Positions 35,458 through 43,118 of a DNA stretch of 64,000 bases are shown here, one piece after another; the first letter of the stretch is position 1; each line of letters starts with the position of its first letter. The notes below the pieces were generated by a model that had not been told where the DNA came from, searched no databases, and worked only from the letters and a program-made list of their open reading frames with translations. Made by a program: the position numbers and the translations under genes. Source of the stretch: Clostridiaceae bacterium Marseille-Q4145 (lineage in GTDB: Bacteria > Bacillota > Clostridia > Lachnospirales > Lachnospiraceae); the NCBI GenBank assembly GCA_018223365.1, contig JAGTTP010000001.1:1120822-1184821 (forward strand), given 5' to 3'.

Positions 35458-37230
35458 ATGCCCGTATTAGACGGTAATTTTGAAGCCTTCGTCACGAATC
35501 TCGGCAAGTACAACGAGGGTATGCTGGTCGGTGAATGGGTGAAGCTGCCCACCACCGAAGAAGAGATGCAGAAGGTCTTTGAGCGCATCGGGATCGGCAA
35601 GCAGGACGAGTTCGGTCAGCCCTACGAAGAGTGGTTTATCACCGACTATGAATGCCCGATCTACGGCGTTCAGAAGATGCTTGGCGAGTACGAAAGCCTT
35701 GATAAGCTCAACTACCTTGCCGCTTTGATTGACGAGCTTTCCCTGAGCGATCAGGAAAAGCTCGCTGCCATTATGGAGGCTGGCTGCGATGAGGTCAGCG
35801 ACATCGACGATCTCATCAACCTGACGTTCAATCTGGACTGCTACGACATCATGCCCGGTATCAACGACGAATCCGATCTCGGCTACTATTACGCCCACGA
35901 AGCCGGTATCTACTCTGAAAAGGATCTCGGTCCTCTGGCAAACTACATCGACTATGAACGCTATGGGCGCGACATTGCGATGGATGAGCAGGGACGCTTC
36001 ACCGATGAGGGCTATGTCCGTGTCGCAAGCGAGAGGTGGGACAGGCAGTTTGACGGTGAGCTTGATGACATTCCCGATGAATACCGGATTACCGGCTCAG
36101 GGGAAGCCGCCGAGCGTGACAGCACCATTGCCGTTCTCATCGTTGAGCCGGGTAAGGAGCCTTATGTGAAGGAGATTGACTCCGGTCTGGAGTCCTTGCA
36201 GCATGAGGTCGGCGGCTGCATCGAGGCAATTTATCCCCACGAAGACCCGGTTGCCTTAGTCTGCAACGAGGAAGGCAAGCTGGAAGGTCTGCCCCTGAAC
36301 CGCGCTCTGCGTGATGAGGACGGTGACATTTACGACGTTGTTGCCGGAACATTCATGGTAGTTGGCTTGACGGATGACAGCTTCGGCTCTCTGACCGTAG
36401 AGCAAATGCAGAAGTTCTCTGACCACTTCAAGGTGCCGGAGCAGTTTGCAAAGCTGGGCGATAAGATTGTAGCGATTCCCATGATCTCAAAGGAACAGCA
36501 GAAGCAGGAAGCTACCGAGCAGAAGAACTTTGAGATGAACGCCGATACCTCCGGCTTGACGGTTGCCGGTCACATCGGGACGTGGCACACCATTGACCGG
36601 CACGAGGTCAGCGGTCACAGCTTTTACCTGATGGAGCATGACGCCTACGGCGATGAGGCGGCTTGCATCATCGTCGATGAGCGCGGCAAGCTCGTCCTTG
36701 ATGATGTCTACAACGGCTTCGACGATGACACACTTCGCCTTCTTGACCTTGAAGTCAAGGAAGTGCCGGAAATGCCCGATCCCGCGCTCTCCGTTCAGGA
36801 TATGAAGGACTATGGCTACGCATGGGCTGGCGTCCTTCCCGCCGGTCAGGAGGCGGCTGAAAAGGCGATGGAGAAGGGTTGCGAGGTTTACCGGCTCTAT
36901 TCGGATAACACCGAGGGCTTGTGCGTGGATGCCAAGGAGATTGCCGACCATGCGGCAAAGGGCGGAATGCTCGGTATCAGCAAAGAAAGCTGGATGGCGG
37001 CTCTTGAGAAGGAAAACTATCTCAAGGCAGCGGAGATGTCGATGGAGGATGACTACGGCATGATTGATGGGATCATCAACAACGGTCCAAAGGAGGACAA
37101 GACCGCAGAGGTCAAAGCCCCCGAAAGGGGCGAAAAGTCCTCCATCATGGACAGGCTCAAGTCTGCAAAGGCTGAAAAGCAGAAGGAATGCTGCCCTCCA
37201 AAAAAGCACAAAGGAGAGATTGAGCTGTGA
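35458..37230 (+). CDS. ArdA antirestriction fusion protein (ArdA, DUF3846, DUF4316-like)
   Basis: About 590 residues from ATG 35458 (GGAGG 6-7 nt upstream; the upstream ATG at 35452 is too close to it). Residues 1-170 are ArdA-like (FVTNLGKYNEGMLVGEWVKLP, then YECPIYGVQKMLGEYESLDKLNYLA, acidic), a DNA mimic that blocks type I restriction enzymes. Residues of about 220-350 match DUF3846 (LIVEPGKEPYVKEIDSGLESLQHEVGG), and 360-550 a DUF4316/YodL-like region. It ends SSIMDRLKSAK...GEIEL, the shared tail. Confidence 0.82.
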   Translation: MPVLDGNFEAFVTNLGKYNEGMLVGEWVKLPTTEEEMQKVFERIGIGKQDEFGQPYEEWFITDYECPIYGVQKMLGEYESLDKLNYLAALIDELSLSDQEKLAAIMEAGCDEVSDIDDLINLTFNLDCYDIMPGINDESDLGYYYAHEAGIYSEKDLGPLANYIDYERYGRDIAMDEQGRFTDEGYVRVASERWDRQFDGELDDIPDEYRITGSGEAAERDSTIAVLIVEPGKEPYVKEIDSGLESLQHEVGGCIEAIYPHEDPVALVCNEEGKLEGLPLNRALRDEDGDIYDVVAGTFMVVGLTDDSFGSLTVEQMQKFSDHFKVPEQFAKLGDKIVAIPMISKEQQKQEATEQKNFEMNADTSGLTVAGHIGTWHTIDRHEVSGHSFYLMEHDAYGDEAACIIVDERGKLVLDDVYNGFDDDTLRLLDLEVKEVPEMPDPALSVQDMKDYGYAWAGVLPAGQEAAEKAMEKGCEVYRLYSDNTEGLCVDAKEIADHAAKGGMLGISKESWMAALEKENYLKAAEMSMEDDYGMIDGIINNGPKEDKTAEVKAPERGEKSSIMDRLKSAKAEKQKECCPPKKHKGEIEL

Positions 37231-37448
37231 GCAGAAGTCAGAAATGGCGGCAGGAGTGGTCGTTCTTCATCGGGGACAGCGGACGCCGGAAGTATAACCG
37301 CTTCTGCGTCCGCTGCGTCCATAGCTGCAAGCAGAGCTTCCGTGCGGATCTCATCGCCTGTCCGCACTTCTCCCGCAAGGCATCGAGGTGTAGACAGTTA
37401 GGGGTCGAAAAAGCCTGTGATTGCAAGCCTCAGAGCGGCGCAAATTGA
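37227..37448 (+). CDS. Small Cys-rich element protein
   Basis: 73 residues from GTG 37227, overlapping the ArdA-fusion stop (GTGA). The conserved part SRSQKWRQEWSFFIGDSGRRKYNRFCVRCVHSCKQSF has spaced cysteines suggesting zinc binding. The last 20 residues also contain cysteines but may be a divergent extension. It closes the plus-strand operon before the terminator at 37544. Confidence 0.55.
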   Translation: MSRSQKWRQEWSFFIGDSGRRKYNRFCVRCVHSCKQSFRADLIACPHFSRKASRCRQLGVEKACDCKPQSGAN

Positions 37449-37543
37449 CCAGCCTAAGTGATTGTATTCCCTGCGCAGTTTCTTCTTTAGCGCGGAAATA
37501 AGTGTCGATTTCGGCACTTGTTTGAATGCCCGGAAAACGAATC

Positions 37544-37595
37544 AAGAGCCTCTGTTGATGCCCGGTTTGGGTATCGGCAGAGGCTCTTTTTTTGT
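37544..37595 (+). terminator. Rho-independent terminator of the plus-strand transfer operon
   Basis: AAGAGCCTCTG (37544-37554) and CAGAGGCTCTT (37578-37588) form a perfect 11-bp stem with a 23-nt loop, followed by a T-run. Confidence 0.85.
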
Positions 37596-37625
37596 ATCTT
37601 TTCTGTAAATACCGTTGAAAATCAT

Positions 37626-37702
37626 ACGCTAATACATAGCGTCACTATTAGCGTTTCTGTATAACTATGCCTCTAACCCATATAATTGTTATAAGCGTTA
37701 TA
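37626..37702 (+). promoter_or_regulatory. Operator-rich region upstream of the XRE regulator
   Basis: ACGCTA/TAGCGT (37626-37631 and 37637-37642) form an inverted repeat. The half-site TTAGCGT recurs at 37648-37654, and TATAA/TTATA flank GCG at 37690-37702. TATAAT at 37681-37686 is a -10 candidate with no good -35. The repeated AGCGT half-sites suggest binding sites for the regulator encoded just downstream. Confidence 0.5.
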
Positions 37703-37723
37703 GAAAAGGTGTAGGTACGCGCT

Positions 37724-38059
37724 ATGATTGACAAACGAATAGGTAAACGAGTAAAACAATGCCGGGAACGCCTCGGAATCTCGCAAGAAGAGCTTGCGGA
37801 AAAGACCGGGCTGACTGCAAATTATATTTCTACGGTTGAACGTGGTATGTCGTTTCCTCGCTGTGAGAAATTGATCATTCTTCTCAATGGGCTTGAGGTT
37901 TCGGCAGACGCGATTTTCTGTGACGTCCTAGAGCATTCGACAAGCTATAAATCGTCTGAACTCTCGGAGAAACTTGCTTCGTTGCCTCCGCAAGCGCAGA
38001 AGCGCATTTTGCAGATGGTTGAGCTGATGATTCAGCAGGAAACGGCAGATAATGGCTGA
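37724..38059 (+). CDS. XRE-family regulator
   Basis: 111 residues. Helix-turn-helix at 9-40 (VKQCRERLGISQEELAEKTGLTANYISTVERG), then LIILLNGLEVSADAIFCDVL and a C-terminal helix LPPQAQKRILQMVELMIQQ. It probably controls its own promoter and perhaps the neighbouring element promoters, including the 16-bp inverted repeat at 38142. A terminator lies 10 bp downstream. Confidence 0.85.
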   Translation: MIDKRIGKRVKQCRERLGISQEELAEKTGLTANYISTVERGMSFPRCEKLIILLNGLEVSADAIFCDVLEHSTSYKSSELSEKLASLPPQAQKRILQMVELMIQQETADNG

Positions 38060-38069
38060 ATCCGTCATG

Positions 38070-38100
38070 GGCTGTGTGATTTTATCACGCAGCCTTTTTT
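38070..38100 (+). terminator. Terminator after the XRE regulator
   Basis: GGCTGTGTGAT (38070-38080) and ATCACGCAGCC (38084-38094) pair over 11 bp with one T-G wobble and a 3-nt loop, followed by six T. Confidence 0.85.
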
Positions 38101-38135
38101 CTTCCCTTATTTCGACAGAATATTTCATATCTCCG

Positions 38136-38182
38136 TGCTATACTATGTATTAGAGACATAGAAACAGTCTCTAATACATAGT
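38136..38182 (+). promoter_or_regulatory. Extended -10 promoter overlapping a perfect 16-bp inverted repeat
   Basis: TGC-TATACT (38136-38144) is an extended -10. ACTATGTATTAGAGAC (38142-38157) and GTCTCTAATACATAGT (38167-38182) are perfect 16-bp arms with a 9-nt loop. The repeat begins within the -10 and would lie in the transcribed leader of the SLOG gene, so it could be an operator, an RNA hairpin, or both. Confidence 0.65.
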
Positions 38183-38200
38183 CAGGAGATGAAAAAGAAA

Positions 38201-38716
38201 ATGAAGACCTGTGCTTTTACCGGGCATCGTCCGCAAAACCTCCCGTTTGGTTTCAATGAGGAAGACGAACGCTGCATAGACCTCAAAAAAACTCTCAGGG
38301 AGCAAATCATCAATCTCATCGAAAATGAAGGCGTCACGCACTTTATATCCGGAATGGCAATCGGTGTAGATATGTATGCCGCTGAGATCGTACTGGGACT
38401 GAAAGCGTCCTATCCGGGAATTACGCTCGAAAGTGCCATCCCGTGTGAAAGTCAAGCTGCAAAGTGGTCGGAAGCTCTGAGAGATCGGTATTTCGACATT
38501 GCGTCCAAGTGTGATAAGGAAACACTGATTCAAACCCATTACTCGCCCGACTGCATGGACAAGCGCAACCGTTATATGGTTGATCATGCGGATGTCCTGA
38601 TCGCGGTTTGGGATGGAAGCCCCAGCGGAACCGGAAAGACGGTCAGATATGCTCATCAGCAGGGTAAATCTGTTACGGTCATTGACCCGGTTTCCCTTGA
38701 TGTCACACAAGAATAA
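38201..38716 (+). CDS. SLOG-family protein (DUF1273/YpsA-like)
   Basis: About 171 residues: KTCAFTGHRPQNLPFGFNEED, VTHFISGMAIGVDMYAAEIVL, and DVLIAVWDGSPSGTGKTVRYAHQQGKSV, the nucleotide-binding Rossmann-like motifs of DUF1273 within the SLOG superfamily. ATG 38201 is preferred; the ATG at 38189 directly abuts AGGAG and would add four residues. SLOG proteins are thought to bind NAD- or nucleotide-like ligands, and some act in defence or stress signalling. Confidence 0.8.
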   Translation: MKTCAFTGHRPQNLPFGFNEEDERCIDLKKTLREQIINLIENEGVTHFISGMAIGVDMYAAEIVLGLKASYPGITLESAIPCESQAAKWSEALRDRYFDIASKCDKETLIQTHYSPDCMDKRNRYMVDHADVLIAVWDGSPSGTGKTVRYAHQQGKSVTVIDPVSLDVTQE

Positions 38717-38941
38717 GGCAAATAATATCCCCTCTGAATCAAGCATTGTGAAAACCGTAAATTTACTTACGATAGTGAACACACATTGCACTGAACAGTG
38801 ATTATTGGAAGCGTGTACGGTGTGTGCTGTCCCGTGAACTTTTCCATGGAATGCACTGAGTTTTCACGGCTTCGCAAAATGGAAAGCGCCACCCTACGAA
38901 CAGTCCCTCGTCGGGAGAAAATTAAATCGCTGGAAACGGAA

Positions 38942-38985
38942 ATGCCCCGGCACTGTGCATCTGGCACAGCGCCGGGGCATTTTTT
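38942..38985 (+). terminator. Strong hairpin terminator between the SLOG gene and the recombinase gene
   Basis: ATGCCCCGGC-A-CTGTGC (38942-38958) pairs with GCACAG-C-GCCGGGGCAT (38964-38980), 16 bp with one mismatch, then five T. It sits between convergent genes. The remaining 38717-38941 stretch shows nothing I can support. Confidence 0.85.
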
Positions 38986-38988
38986 CCA

Positions 38989-39936
38989 TCACAGGAGGTC
39001 ATTCAGAAGATTCATGCACTTAACCTTCTGTTGGAGATTTGCACTCCCGTACACATTCAGGGTAAAAGATACGTTCTTATGTCCGAGGATTTCAGAAAGA
39101 GACTTTATATCAAACTCCGGTATCTCGATTGCTCTAACTGCGAATGTATGCCGGATCTCATGAAACTTCACTTTCTCCAATCCGTTCCTCTTCAAGAAAC
39201 GTGTGAAAAATTGCCGATATGTTCTCGGCTCGGTTGGCTTTGTCTTGCCCGTGAGGAAATAGTGATTCGGGTTTTCCGTGTAAAACTTCTTGATGATGTT
39301 CATGAGAAGGGACGGAACAGGAATCGTTCGAGCGGAGGTCTTCGTTTTCGGCGGTCCTATATGAAGATACGATTCTCCCTTTTTCTTGTCATAGATACGC
39401 TGAACCGTTTTGTTGATGCTGATGGTCTTGTCCGTCAGCGAAATATCCCTCATCTGCAATCCGCACAGCTCTCCTATCCGGACTCCGGTAAACAATGCAA
39501 TCAGAATCCCCGCTGTCTTCCGGTTCAAGTCCATGTAGATACACTGGATTAGAGCTTGCTCTTGATCTTTTGAGAGAGAAACTACTTTCTTGATACCAAG
39601 CTCTTTTGGGTATTCGATTAGGTCCCAGTTCAGGAGTGGAATAGCCCGTTCCTTGTAGGCATACTCCATTGACAACCGGAGAACGAGGATAACATCCCTT
39701 ATCGTCTTCACGGTAAGCCCTCCGGTCTTATCCAAGCGTCCAGCATTGTAGAGATACGAAATGTAGCTCTGGATGTCCGCTTCAGTGATGCTGCCAATCT
39801 TGCGCTTGCCGAAATACGGGATCAGGTGATTTTCGGCAATCAGCGTAAAGCTGGCGTGGGTTGACGGCGTGATCATGGGCTTCTTTTGATTTAGCCATGT
39901 GTTCACAAGCGTCTTGAATTGTGTATTGTTAGTCAT
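38989..39936 (-). CDS. Tyrosine recombinase of the hsdS switching locus
   Basis: About 315 residues from ATG 39936 with GGAGG 8 nt upstream. An N-terminal SAM-like domain (TPSTHASFTLIAENHLIPYFGKRKI) is followed by a catalytic domain with Arg in FTGVRIGELCGLQ, HxxR in HEIRHTFAVRA, His in LGHKNVSFT and the nucleophile Tyr in LNVYGSAN. It lies directly beside inverted hsdS repeats, like the PsrA/CreX-type recombinases that shuffle type I specificity genes. I do not consider it the integrase of the whole element. Confidence 0.88.
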   Translation of the reverse strand: MTNNTQFKTLVNTWLNQKKPMITPSTHASFTLIAENHLIPYFGKRKIGSITEADIQSYISYLYNAGRLDKTGGLTVKTIRDVILVLRLSMEYAYKERAIPLLNWDLIEYPKELGIKKVVSLSKDQEQALIQCIYMDLNRKTAGILIALFTGVRIGELCGLQMRDISLTDKTISINKTVQRIYDKKKGESYLHIGPPKTKTSARTIPVPSLLMNIIKKFYTENPNHYFLTGKTKPTEPRTYRQFFTRFLKRNGLEKVKFHEIRHTFAVRAIEIPEFDIKSLSEILGHKNVSFTLNVYGSANLQQKVKCMNLLNDLL

Positions 39937-39990
39937 AATGACCACCTCCACGAACATTATCCAGTGGAGGGATAATCAGGGCATTAACAC

Positions 39991-40052
39991 CCTCAAGTAA
40001 CGGTCTTGAGAAGCGTCCGAAGCTCCGCTTTCCGGGCTTCGATGAGCCGTGG
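39991..40052 (+). repeat. hsdS 5' recombination repeat, copy 1
   Basis: 62 bp encoding SSNGLEKRPKLRFPGFDEPW in frame with the first silent hsdS cassette. It matches copy 2 (41916-41977) directly and copy 3 (44235-44293) in inverted orientation, so inversion between copies 1 or 2 and copy 3 would exchange the first half of the expressed hsdS. Confidence 0.85.
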
Positions 40053-41153
40053 CAGACAACTTTGTTATCATCCGTATTTGCAAAGAACACTCAGAAAAAC
40101 ACAGATGGGCGAATAACAAATGTCATCTGTAACTCTGCAAAGCAGGGCTTGATACCACAGCGCGAATACTTTGACAAGGACATCGCCAACAGCGACAATA
40201 CCAACGGATATTACATCATTGAGGAAAATGACTTCGTTTATAACCCTCGCAAATCATCCGACGCGCCATACGGTCCTATAAGTAGCTACAAATATACCGA
40301 AGCTGGTATTGTCTCACCGTTGTACCTTTGCTTTAGAGCTAAGAAAGAGATCAATCCTGCGTTCTTTGAATGGTATTTCCGGTCTTCTGCGTGGCATAGG
40401 TATGTGTATATGTCCGGTGACAGCGGAGCAAGACATGACAGAGTTAGCATAAAGGATGACACCTTCTTTGCTATGCCGATCAATATTCCGTCTGCTCACG
40501 AGCAAGCGCAAATTGCCAATTTCCTTGAGAGAATTGAACAGAGAATCGAAATGCAACGCGCTCTGGTCGATAGCCTCAAGAAGTATAAAAGAGGTGCTAT
40601 TGCCCACATTCTTTCGGGTAAAAACAAAGAGTTTTCTTCTACGTCTTCATGGATGCAGAAAACCCTTGGTGACTTATGCAGTGAGTTCAGAAGCGGGCGA
40701 AATATATCATCAACACTCATTCATAAAACCGGAGATTATCCTGTGTACGGTGGCAACGGTATACGCGGGTATTGTGACCAATATAGTCATGAGGGCGAAT
40801 ATGTTGTCATTGGGAGGCAAGGGGCGTTATGCGGGAATGTTCGTATTATTCAGGGGCAAAACTATTTGTCTGAACACGCTATTGCCGTCCGCGCAAATGC
40901 AGACAACGATACAGGATTTCTTTTATACTTGCTTGACTTCATGAAACTTGGACAATATTCAGATCAGGGCGCACAACCCGGTCTTGCTGTAAACAAACTC
41001 CTAAGACTTAAATGCACTGTCCCCGACAAGAAAACGCAGTCTAAAATAGCGTCCTTTCTTTTGAGGCTTGATTCGCAAATATCTAATCAGGGAAAAATGC
41101 TATCCGTGCTTGCTTACCAGCGCGAGGCTTTTCTACAACAACTCTTCATATAA
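39991..41153 (+). pseudogene. hsdS: Silent hsdS cassette A (complete, no start)
   Basis: An in-frame type I specificity sequence: the conserved SSNGLEKRPKLRFPGF entry, first target-recognition domain, central repeat LKKYKRGAIAHI (about 40575-40611), second domain starting WMQKTLGDLCSEFRSG, and end QREAFLQQLFI. It lacks the ATG and leader codons found in the expressed copy and has no visible promoter, so it acts as a donor. Its stop region overlaps cassette B by 8 nt, tail to tail. Confidence 0.8.
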
Positions 41154-41815
41154 ATAGCTGCTGCATCAACGAAACGCGAAGCGTGTGCAAGCAATTTAAG
41201 GTGGCTTCTTCACAAAGTATTTTTTGGTCAAAGGAATTAAGTATCCCGCAGATTACCTGCTGTTCTTTGATACTCGGTAAAACAATGTTAAAATCTGCAA
41301 TTTGCTGAAAGTTTAGACCTTCACGGCTACCACCGTTCTGGCAATCAATAATCTGTTGCTGTATGTGATCCGACAAAATCTGTTGTAAAAGAAACTCCGG
41401 AAGCAACCTTTCTTTTCCTTCTTGAGACAGGCGGATTATGCAAACGTGCTGATTAACATTTGCGCGATCATTGAGCAAGTAAATACAACTCCTGCCTATT
41501 GAGGCACCTGTTATGTTTAAGAGAACATCTTTGCAACGAACTTCTGATGAGAGCATGGTTTTATTTGTCGCTTCATCTATGTATGAAACATCGCGTATAT
41601 CGAGCGATCCCCATAACACATTTTGGCTACGAAGAAACATGACTCCGTGATCTGTATATACTGATGAACCACCTCGTGGAGTTTTTCCGCTTCCAATTTT
41701 CGAGCAATATACTCCTAATTTGCACTTTTCCCACTGGCTATGTGTATTCCACTCATCAGTAATAAAATATTTGCGAAGCAGTCCTCTTTTATACTTCTGA
41801 TCAAGCAAGCAGAAA
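41146..41815 (-). pseudogene. hsdS: Silent hsdS half-cassette B (second recognition domain only)
   Basis: From the central repeat (KYKRGLLRKYF, about 41783-41798 on the minus strand) to MQQLFI at 41146, only the second target-recognition domain is present (WEKCKLGVYCSKIGSGKTPRGG onward). Upstream of the repeat the sequence is a terminator-like hairpin, not a first domain. It can donate only a C-terminal half through the central and 3' repeats. Confidence 0.75.
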
Positions 41816-41832
41816 TAGCTATATGACAGACG

Positions 41833-41878
41833 AAATCCCTTGCAATAGCGGAAAATCTCTGCTACTGCAAGGGATTTT
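41833..41878. terminator. Hairpin between silent cassettes B and C
   Basis: AAATCCCTTGCA (41833-41844) and TGCAAGGGATTT (41866-41877) are perfect 12-bp arms with nested TAGC/GCTA pairing, followed by T residues. Probably an old terminator carried into the locus by recombination. Confidence 0.65.
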
Positions 41879-41915
41879 ACTTTTGGTTCATACCGGAATG
41901 AGGTCTGAAAATAGA

Positions 41916-41977
41916 CCTCAAGTAACGGTCTTGAGAAGCGTCCGAAGCTCCGCTTTCCGGACTTCAATGAGCCGTGG
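41916..41977 (+). repeat. hsdS 5' recombination repeat, copy 2
   Basis: Same 62-bp unit as copy 1 with a few changes (GACTTCAATGAG for GGCTTCGATGAG). Direct with respect to copy 1, inverted with respect to copy 3. Confidence 0.85.
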
Positions 41978-43108
41978 AGCATCTATAAGGCAGAAGAACT
42001 CTTTAAGAATGTAGCGGACAAGAATCACCCTACGGAAACCGTTTTGACCATTATTCAGGGCAAAGGAACTCTTCCGAGAGAACGAGCTGGGAGGAATATT
42101 CACTATGATGATTCGTCTCTTGCAAACTACAAAAAAGTGGAACAGGGAGACTTCATTATTCATCTTCGTTCCTTTGAAGGCGGACTTGAAATGGCTAATG
42201 AAGATGGCATAGTGAGTCCGGCGTATACCATTCTGCGCTGCAAGAAACCACATTCAAGCCTTTTCTATGAAGCATACTTTCACACGGATGAGTTTATCAA
42301 TCATATCCTCTCAAAGTCAGTGGAGGGCATTAGAGATGGCAGACAGATCAGCTACGAAGCGTTCAAGTGGCTTGGTTTACCGTACTGCGATGTTTCTGAA
42401 CAGGAAAAGATTGCGCAGTTGTTTTGTACCCTCAGTCGTAGAATAGAAAAACAGCAGCAAATGGTAGATGCCCTCAAGAAGTATAAAAGAGGTGTCATTC
42501 AGCAAGTGTTCACTGGAAGAAAAGGAACCAGAAAAGCGTGTTACCCCGAATGGCAGCAATCGTCTTTAGGTGAATATTTCACCGAGCAAACAATAAGGAC
42601 ATCAAACACACCATCCACGCCTTTAGTCAGCCTCACCGTTGAGGATGGTATAACGCCAAAAACAGAACGTTATTATCGGGAGTTTCTTGTAACTAAGGAG
42701 GGGGAAAACTACAAGATGATTAAGCCCGGTTGGTTTGCATATAATCCCATGAACGCCCATCTGGGCGCAATCGCTCCTAACCATCTCGGTTATACCGCCG
42801 CTGTTTCAGGCTATTATAATATCTTCTCTGTTAATGAGCCTGATACTATTTGCTTCTGGGAAGAATATCTGACATCGTACTCCATGCTAATTCACTACAA
42901 GCTCATCGCTACTGGATCACTTATTGAAAAGCAAAGAGTCCATTATTCCCAATTTGTCCGCATCCGTCGATGCTTGCCGTCAGTGGGAGAACAGAAGCAC
43001 TTGTCAAAGCTATTTGAGACGCTAAATAAAAAAATAGCGAATGCTGAAAGTACAGAGCGCCAGTTGGTTGGAATGCGAGTCTCTCTTTTGCAGCAGCTCT
43101 TCATATAA
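41916..43108 (+). pseudogene. hsdS: Silent hsdS cassette C (complete, no start)
   Basis: Entry repeat RPKLRFPDFNEPWSIYKAEELF, a first recognition domain, central repeat ALKKYKRGVIQQVFTG (about 42473-42494), a second domain starting WQQSSLGEYFTEQTIRTSN, and end RVSLLQQLFI. No start codon precedes the entry repeat. It converges with the expressed hsdS, overlapping by 8 nt. Confidence 0.8.
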
Positions 43109-43118
43109 AGAGCTGTTG
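43091..43118. repeat. 3' inverted repeat at the junction of cassette C and expressed hsdS
   Basis: CAGCTCTT (43094-43101) and AAGAGCTG (43108-43115) flank CATATA; extending each arm by three bases gives one mismatch. The same layout occurs at about 41135-41160 between cassettes A and B. Both encode the QQLFI ends of two opposed hsdS frames, giving a third recombination point. Confidence 0.65.

Noticed and set aside
38989..39936. Reading the tyrosine recombinase as the integrase of the whole element
   Set aside because: It lies mid-element next to inverted hsdS repeats and has no excisionase partner or terminal position, so an hsdS-switching role fits better.
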